In this document: positions 6,053 to 9,891 of the stretch, one piece after another
Position numbering within the stretch: the stretch's first letter is position 1
Layout: each line of letters starts with the position of its first letter
From: Leptolyngbya sp. SIO4C5
GTDB lineage: Bacteria > Cyanobacteriota > Cyanobacteriia > Phormidesmidales > Phormidesmidaceae
Length of the DNA: 9,891 nt
Assembly: GCA_010671965.1 (NCBI GenBank)
Contig: JAAHIC010000103.1
Coordinates: 1 to 9,891 of the forward strand
Reading direction: 5' to 3'
Program-made: the position numbers and the translations under genes
Notes under the pieces: generated by a model
Seen by the model: only the letters and a program-made list of their open reading frames with translations
Told to the model about the DNA's origin: nothing
The model's database searches: none

Positions 6053-6730
6053 TCAAGATCTAAACAACCGACTATACAGTGTCTCATGCTGCATACTGGC
6101 GATCGCCAATCCCCAGCCGCTACTTGCCAGTTCATTGTCCTGAAGCTGCAAAATAGTTTCAGCCGCGTTTTCTAACGTTGGGTAGAGGTCAAGCAAAAGC
6201 TGCTGGCCTGCGGTTTGCCCCAGAGGCACTAGCCTAACCGCAGCATTGACTAGGTTGCTGACCCAGCTTTGCAGGTAGCCTAACAGCGCTGTTTCTAGCT
6301 CGATCTGCCAGTGCACAGCAGCGATCGCAAAAGCGGTCGCAAAATTGCAGTGGGGCAGACAAGAAGCGATCGCGGTTTCGAGTTCCGGGTGCAAAGACTG
6401 CAGCAGACGCGCTAGAGAGCGGCCCATCTGCCAGCTCTGTGCCCGCAGTTCAGCCGTCTCGCGGACGGCAGAGAGCCAGTGATTCCAGGTTTGCAAAGCA
6501 GCAAAGTTGCGATCGCCTGCTGCCCGATGGCAGCGTAGCATCACCGCCGCTTCTAGCCGCACAGCGCCATAGCGCAGCTCCTGAGTGAGCCAGTAGTGGA
6601 CAGCCTCAGGGGCAGCTAAATGACCCTGCTGCACCAAACTTTCTAGCCCCTCAGAATAGCTGTAAGCGCCGACGGGTAAAGCCGGACTGGCTAGCTGCAG
6701 CAGCTTCAGCAAGGCCGGATCAGGCATCAT
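6053..6730 (-). CDS. ureF: Urease accessory protein UreF
   Basis: This 225-residue all-helical protein bridges UreD/UreH-bound apo-urease and the GTPase UreG, and is thought to gate nickel delivery. The family hallmark near the N-terminus, [18 protein letters not shown], lies at residues 14-31 and is well conserved. The helical, leucine- and alanine-rich body continues to the end, including AIAAVHW and [18 protein letters not shown], both typical of UreF. The start is one of two adjacent ATG codons (6730 or 6727), both inside the last codons of ureE, so the genes overlap by 8-11 bases. The longer frame to 6781 would overlap ureE more deeply and lacks support. Four HIP1 octamers (6099, 6321, 6366, 6509) sit in the gene, a high local density. 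Confidence 0.95.
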   Translation of the reverse strand: MMPDPALLKLLQLASPALPVGAYSYSEGLESLVQQGHLAAPEAVHYWLTQELRYGAVRLEAAVMLRCHRAAGDRNFAALQTWNHWLSAVRETAELRAQSWQMGRSLARLLQSLHPELETAIASCLPHCNFATAFAIAAVHWQIELETALLGYLQSWVSNLVNAAVRLVPLGQTAGQQLLLDLYPTLENAAETILQLQDNELASSGWGLAIASMQHETLYSRLFRS

Positions 6731-7169
6731 GAGAACCGCTTTGATAAGCGCCCGCTTCAGGTTCAAACGGGGCCGTTTCATTCATGACCTGCAGCCCCAA
6801 ACGCTGTAGCATTTCGGCTAGCACCAAATCTTCGGCTAGTCGCAAATAGGTAGGGGTAATTTCTAGCGGTACGTGGCGATTGCCTAAATGATAGGCAGCC
6901 CGCAGCAGGTCTAGCGGCGTAGCCGCCATCACGGTCAGCAGCGGTTCTGGCTTAGCCACAACTTGCACTAGCGGCTGCATCGCTCCATCGTGCAGCAAAT
7001 CTCCGCCTCGGAGCTGGGTGCCTCGTGGCAGGTTGAGATAGACAGGTTCGCCATTATCGGCAGTGAAATGGCGGCGCGATCGCGATCGCTCCTCTGCGGT
7101 GAGCGACAGGCTGAAGTCAGGCGGACGAGAGACGGCATCAGAGAGACGACACTTGAGAACAATTACCAC
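6720..7169 (-). CDS. ureE: Urease accessory nickel metallochaperone UreE
   Basis: The 149-residue dimeric nickel chaperone passes Ni2+ to UreG for urease assembly. The N-terminal domain includes [13 protein letters not shown] (23-35) and the peptide-binding-like [16 protein letters not shown] (44-59). The C-terminal metal-binding domain has [13 protein letters not shown] (92-104), in which His99 corresponds to the conserved nickel ligand of the dimer interface. It ends [15 protein letters not shown] and lacks a histidine-rich tail, so it probably binds few nickel ions. The start is GTG at 7169; an in-frame stop lies two codons upstream, which fixes the 5' limit. The Shine-Dalgarno sequence is poor (AGG only two to three bases away). 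A TACAAT box (7205-7200) could serve as the -10. Overlapping HIP1 copies at 7076-7089 encode the Arg-Ser-Arg-Ser-Arg run. Confidence 0.95.
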   Translation of the reverse strand: MVIVLKCRLSDAVSRPPDFSLSLTAEERSRSRRHFTADNGEPVYLNLPRGTQLRGGDLLHDGAMQPLVQVVAKPEPLLTVMAATPLDLLRAAYHLGNRHVPLEITPTYLRLAEDLVLAEMLQRLGLQVMNETAPFEPEAGAYQSGSHDA

Positions 7170-7419
7170 AACCTATTGCTGAAATTAGAATTGGCAACGA
7201 TTGTAACGCTGAGTCGTTTCGCCCGGCAGCAAGTCATTAAATTTATTAGAAACCTACGAAACTGGGATAACGCCCGCTGAAGACATAGACTGTGGCTGCC
7301 ATGACAGTTGTTTTTCTGTCATAGACTCTGCGGAGTTTTCAGACCTCAGACTGAGGTTTTGAATAAGCCCTCCAAATTGGAACCAGGGTTATCCCTTGTT
7401 GCATTAGCTAGGTTTCCCA
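7170..7419. promoter_or_regulatory. Divergent promoter region, ureE and LuxR-type gene, rich in palindromes
   Basis: This 250-base region separates ureE (minus) from the regulator gene (plus). I see no gene in it. It contains three dyads: ATGACAG/CTGTCAT (7301-7307, 7316-7322, 8-base T-rich spacer), the near-continuous ACCTCAG-A-CTGAGGT (7343-7357), and TCCAA-A-TTGGA (7371-7381). All lie on the side of the plus-strand gene. No canonical GTA-N8-TAC NtcA site is seen. A possible ureE -10 is TACAAT on the minus strand at 7205-7200, without a good -35. Confidence 0.5.
7343..7357. promoter_or_regulatory. 15-bp palindrome, candidate operator
   Basis: ACCTCAGACTGAGGT is a perfect dyad around a single central base, 62 bases before the start of the PAS-like/LuxR-type gene. 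Its form suits a dimeric helix-turn-helix regulator, possibly autoregulation by the adjacent gene product. TTTT follows on the plus strand, so a small hairpin (ACCTC/GAGGT, 5-base loop) acting as a terminator is an alternative. Confidence 0.4.
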
Positions 7420-8040
7420 ATGAATTCGACAATTTCTGTTGCGGATATTTTTCAAACGCTCGATCTAGACGTTAGAAAGCCACCCAAAAAGGCAAAGTCA
7501 CAGCTTTTAACTGCCGTCATTGAAGCCCTCAGCGATGGCATTTTAATTCTTTCGCTCGAAGGTAAAGTGCTGCAGGCTAATCGCTGTGCTGCTAGGCTAT
7601 GCCGATATTTGCAAAAGCTAGAAAATGATTCTCAGGCAGTACCTAGAGCTATTTGGCATCTCTGTGAATCTCTAATTGAGAGCCGCGAATTGTTTCCCAG
7701 CAAAGTGTTTGTGATTGAAGACAGCCTCCACGCTGCCGACCACATCACCATTCGCATTCGGGTTCAGTGGCTTGAGTTCGACTCAATCGGACAGTCTTAT
7801 CTGCTGGTAACGCTAGAAGACTGCAAAAAGCTGGCAGAGTTAGCCGCCGTCGCTGAAGCCCAACGCTTTCAGCTTACGCCTCGTGAATCTGAGGTTTGGC
7901 AGCTCAAGCGCTCTAACTACAATTACGAAGAGATCGCCGACCAGCTCTATATCTCGGTCAACACAGTCAAAAAGCACATCAAGAACATCTACGCCAAGCG
8001 GAATCAAACCTTAGACCAAGAGCGTTTTTCAAATTGCTAA
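7420..8040 (+). CDS. LuxR-type transcriptional regulator with PAS-like sensor domain
   Basis: This 206-residue protein probably binds DNA as a dimer. Residues 30-135 look like a PAS fold: AVIEALSDGILILSLEGKVLQAN (32-54) is the typical opening strand pair, and YLLVTLEDCKKLAE (127-140) its exit helix. Residues 149-195 form a LuxR/NarL helix-turn-helix: LTPRESEVWQL, then YEEIADQLYISVNTVKKHIKNIYAK. The sequence lacks a receiver domain with a phosphoacceptor Asp, so any signal would act through the PAS-like part; ligand unknown. The ATG at 7420 has AGG seven bases upstream. It is divergent from ureEFG, so urea or nitrogen control is possible but unproven. The region upstream is palindrome-rich, and a perfect hairpin spans the stop codon. 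No gene name can be assigned. Confidence 0.88.
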   Translation: MNSTISVADIFQTLDLDVRKPPKKAKSQLLTAVIEALSDGILILSLEGKVLQANRCAARLCRYLQKLENDSQAVPRAIWHLCESLIESRELFPSKVFVIEDSLHAADHITIRIRVQWLEFDSIGQSYLLVTLEDCKKLAELAAVAEAQRFQLTPRESEVWQLKRSNYNYEEIADQLYISVNTVKKHIKNIYAKRNQTLDQERFSNC

Positions 8041-8055
8041 TCCCCATTAGCAATT
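8032..8055 (+). terminator. Perfect 10-bp hairpin spanning the stop codon of the LuxR-type gene
   Basis: AATTGCTAAT (8032-8041), loop CCCC (8042-8045), ATTAGCAATT (8046-8055). The TAA stop (8038-8040) is inside the left arm. No T-tract follows on either strand, so it is not a standard intrinsic terminator. It may block 3' exonucleases, cause weak termination or be a protein-binding palindrome. Confidence 0.45.
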
Positions 8056-8174
8056 GGCTCCAGCGGCTGCGGATTCAAAGCTTACGGCTCGAATCAGGTT
8101 AAGATCAAAAAGCCCGAACGTGTTGAACGGTTGATTAGCTTTTCCAAGATTTAGGAGACTCAATCGCGTACTGA

Positions 8175-8954
8175 ATGCTGCCTAAGGACGAACTACTTAA
8201 ACAAGTTGAAAATCGCGAAAGCATTGCCCGCGTTATCGATCAGGCGGAGCAGGCTATTCGCACCTGGGAGGTGGTCGTCACTGATTTTCTCTCGCCGCCC
8301 GAATTTATCGAAGCCCAAACTATTTTTCAGCGCCTCACTGATGTTCACCTGGTCGCCTGGGGCGGCTATCCCCAGGCTGAACGCCAGAGACTGGCGATCG
8401 CCCGTGCTGAGCTACCGTTAGAAACCGATCAAGTTCCCGTAACGCTTCTCAACATTGCCGGAAATTTCCTCTTCGATTCGGCTACTCACCGCGACTTCCT
8501 AGGGGCCATGCTGGGCACAGGCATTGTGCGCGATAAGGTAGGCGACATTATTGTGCTAGGCGAACGTGGCGCTCAGGCAATTGTGGTGCCAGAAATGGCA
8601 GATTTTCTGACGATGAGCTTGAGCCAGGTGCGATCGGTGCCAGTCAAGATCCAGCCTATTGAGCTATCCCAACTCAAAGTGCGGGAACCGAAAAAGAAGG
8701 AAATGACTACGGTAGAAGCTTCCTTGCGCCTAGATGCGGTGGCTTCAGCGGGCTTTGGCATGTCCCGCAGCAAGATGGCTGACATGATTGATGCAGGCGA
8801 TGTGCGGGTCAACTGGAAGTCAATTACCCAGGCTAGTCATGGGGTCAAGTCAGGCGATCTGGTCGCTATTCGCGGTAAGGGCCGCTTGCAGATTGGCGAC
8901 ATTGGCATCACGAAAAAGCAGCGCTACCGCATTGACCTCACCCGCTTTGTCTAG
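8175..8954 (+). CDS. Photosystem II S4-domain RNA-binding protein
   Basis: This 259-residue protein matches the cyanobacterial and plastid 'photosystem II S4 domain protein' family (about 260 residues, related to YlmH). The N-terminal half is the conserved family domain: LLKQVENRESIARVIDQAEQA (7-27), TDFLSPPEFIEAQTIF (36-51), and NIAGNFLFDSATHRDFLGAMLGTGIVRDKVGDI around 93-125. The C-terminal S4 RNA-binding fold covers about 183-240, with LRLDAVASAGFGMSRSK and IDAGDVRVNWK. Family members are linked to PSII in phototrophs; the RNA target is unknown to me. The ATG at 8175 directly follows an in-frame TGA and matches the family N-terminus; AGGAG lies unusually far away (17 bases), so initiation may be weak. 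There is no obvious link to the urea genes. Confidence 0.92.
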   Translation: MLPKDELLKQVENRESIARVIDQAEQAIRTWEVVVTDFLSPPEFIEAQTIFQRLTDVHLVAWGGYPQAERQRLAIARAELPLETDQVPVTLLNIAGNFLFDSATHRDFLGAMLGTGIVRDKVGDIIVLGERGAQAIVVPEMADFLTMSLSQVRSVPVKIQPIELSQLKVREPKKKEMTTVEASLRLDAVASAGFGMSRSKMADMIDAGDVRVNWKSITQASHGVKSGDLVAIRGKGRLQIGDIGITKKQRYRIDLTRFV

Positions 8955-9039
8955 AAGCTCACTACTTGTGATAGAGGCTAAGGCGTGAATCAAAAGCTAT
9001 AAGAAAAGGCATTGCAACGGTTCACGACCCTTAAATAAT

Positions 9040-9891
9040 ATGCCAGACGGTTTCTTGCTCAGCCGCGTATTGCTGAAATTTGATAGCAAGTCAGACGATC
9101 TGCTGGAAGAAATTTCGGCGATCGCTCGTACGCCTGATGGCAGCCTCTGGGTCGGTTCCGATGAGTTCACGACGATTGAACGCCTAGCCCCTTTGGGGCA
9201 CTGCACCTACGGCGATCATCAGACTTTCAAGCTGAATGATTTTGTCAACCTGTTTGACACTGAATCCGAGATTGACATTGAGGGTCTAGACTATGCCAAC
9301 GATTATCTTTGGGTCATTGGTTCTCACAGCCTTAAACGCAACAAGACCAAAGGCAAAAAAGCTAAGAAAGACATTAAGCGCCTAGCCGAGATTGAAAAAG
9401 ATCCCAACCGCTACCTGCTTGCCAGAATTCCGATTATCAACGGCGAGCCAGTCAATGCCTTTGCCCGTTCAGACGCCCCCCAAGATCAGCTTTCGGCGGC
9501 AATGTTACAAAAAACCGAAGAGAACAATGCCTTGATTAATGCTCTCTCTAGCGACGAACACTTGGGGCCGTTTTTAGAGATGAAGCTACCTTCCAAGGAC
9601 AACGGCCTAGATATTGAAGGGCTAGCCGTTTGTGGGCATCAGGTTTTTCTGGGACTGCGGGGTCCGGTGCTGCGGGGGTGGGCCATTATCTTAGAAGTCG
9701 AGCTAGAAGAAAAAGAACTTGGTATCCTTACGCTCAAAGATTTAGGCAAAGGCACCCTGTATCGTAAGCACTTTGTTGATCTCAACGGTTTAGGTGTCCG
9801 CGAACTGTGCCTGCATGACGGAGATCTAATTATCATGGCGGGGCCAACGATGGATCTAGAAGGAGCGATGCAGGTGTTCCGCCTCAAAGAC
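9040..9891 (+). CDS. DUF3616 domain protein, 3' end cut by window
   Basis: An open frame runs from ATG 9040 to the window edge without a stop, giving 284 residues of a longer protein. It resembles the DUF3616 family of cyanobacterial proteins with beta-propeller-like repeats and no known function. Repeated features are TPDGSLWVGSDEF (31-43), EIDIEGLDY (77-85) and GLDIEGLAV (189-197), each at the start of a strand-rich block, plus LGLRGPVLRGWAIILEVEL (204-222). A lysine-rich insertion (99-114) probably forms an exposed loop. No signal peptide or membrane segment is visible, so it is predicted cytoplasmic. An in-frame TGA at 8986 and no alternative start between fix the ATG. No good Shine-Dalgarno sequence is present. 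It follows the S4-domain gene by 85 bases and may be co-transcribed with it. Confidence 0.85.
   Translation, partial: MPDGFLLSRVLLKFDSKSDDLLEEISAIARTPDGSLWVGSDEFTTIERLAPLGHCTYGDHQTFKLNDFVNLFDTESEIDIEGLDYANDYLWVIGSHSLKRNKTKGKKAKKDIKRLAEIEKDPNRYLLARIPIINGEPVNAFARSDAPQDQLSAAMLQKTEENNALINALSSDEHLGPFLEMKLPSKDNGLDIEGLAVCGHQVFLGLRGPVLRGWAIILEVELEEKELGILTLKDLGKGTLYRKHFVDLNGLGVRELCLHDGDLIIMAGPTMDLEGAMQVFRLKD

Noticed and set aside
6990..7280. Plus-strand 96-residue ORF opposite ureE
   Set aside because: It is antisense to conserved UreE sequence, with no recognisable domain; its 3' part runs through the promoter region.
9639..9887. Minus-strand ORF opposite the DUF3616 gene
   Set aside because: It lies entirely opposite conserved DUF3616 sequence and shows no domain.

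Overview
The window reads as chromosomal DNA of a cyanobacterium. The evidence is at least 17 copies of the HIP1 octamer GCGATCGC in 9.9 kb (chance expectation well under one), a photosystem II S4-domain protein found in oxygenic phototrophs, a cyanobacterial-type urea permease (urt) operon, and an NtcA-type nitrogen-control promoter. I cannot name a genus from the sequence alone.

Layout. The left edge (1-66, minus) holds the first 22 codons of an IS630-type transposase running off the window. It is followed by a small unassigned plus-strand ORF (148-303). From 349 to 7169 almost everything is on the minus strand and concerns urea. In transcription order the genes are ureE, ureF, ureG (nickel delivery and GTP-dependent assembly of urease), then urtA, urtB, urtC, urtD (periplasmic lipoprotein, two permeases and the first ATPase of the high-affinity urea ABC importer). 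The second ATPase gene urtE is not next to urtD, where it often lies, and no urease structural gene (ureABC) or ureD is in the window. From 7420 onward the genes are on the plus strand: a PAS-like/LuxR-type regulator divergent from ureE, the PSII S4-domain RNA-binding protein, and a DUF3616 protein cut by the right edge.

How the genes work together. UrtABCD (with UrtE encoded elsewhere) brings in urea, and UreEFG helps load nickel into urease, which splits urea to ammonium and CO2. Upstream of urtA is a close match to a class II NtcA-activated promoter: GTA-N8-CAC, exactly 22 bp, then TAATAT. Directly upstream of that lies a hairpin plus T-tract that could end the ureEFG transcript. A second, stronger hairpin with a T-rich tail sits just after urtA, inside an unusually long 344-bp urtA-urtB gap. 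It probably limits read-through so that the binding protein is made in excess of the membrane components.

I see no CRISPR array, tRNA, rRNA or phage genes, and no clearly novel system. The most interesting points are the regulatory architecture around urtA, the missing urtE next to a transposase fragment, and the palindrome-rich divergent region between ureE and the LuxR-type gene.
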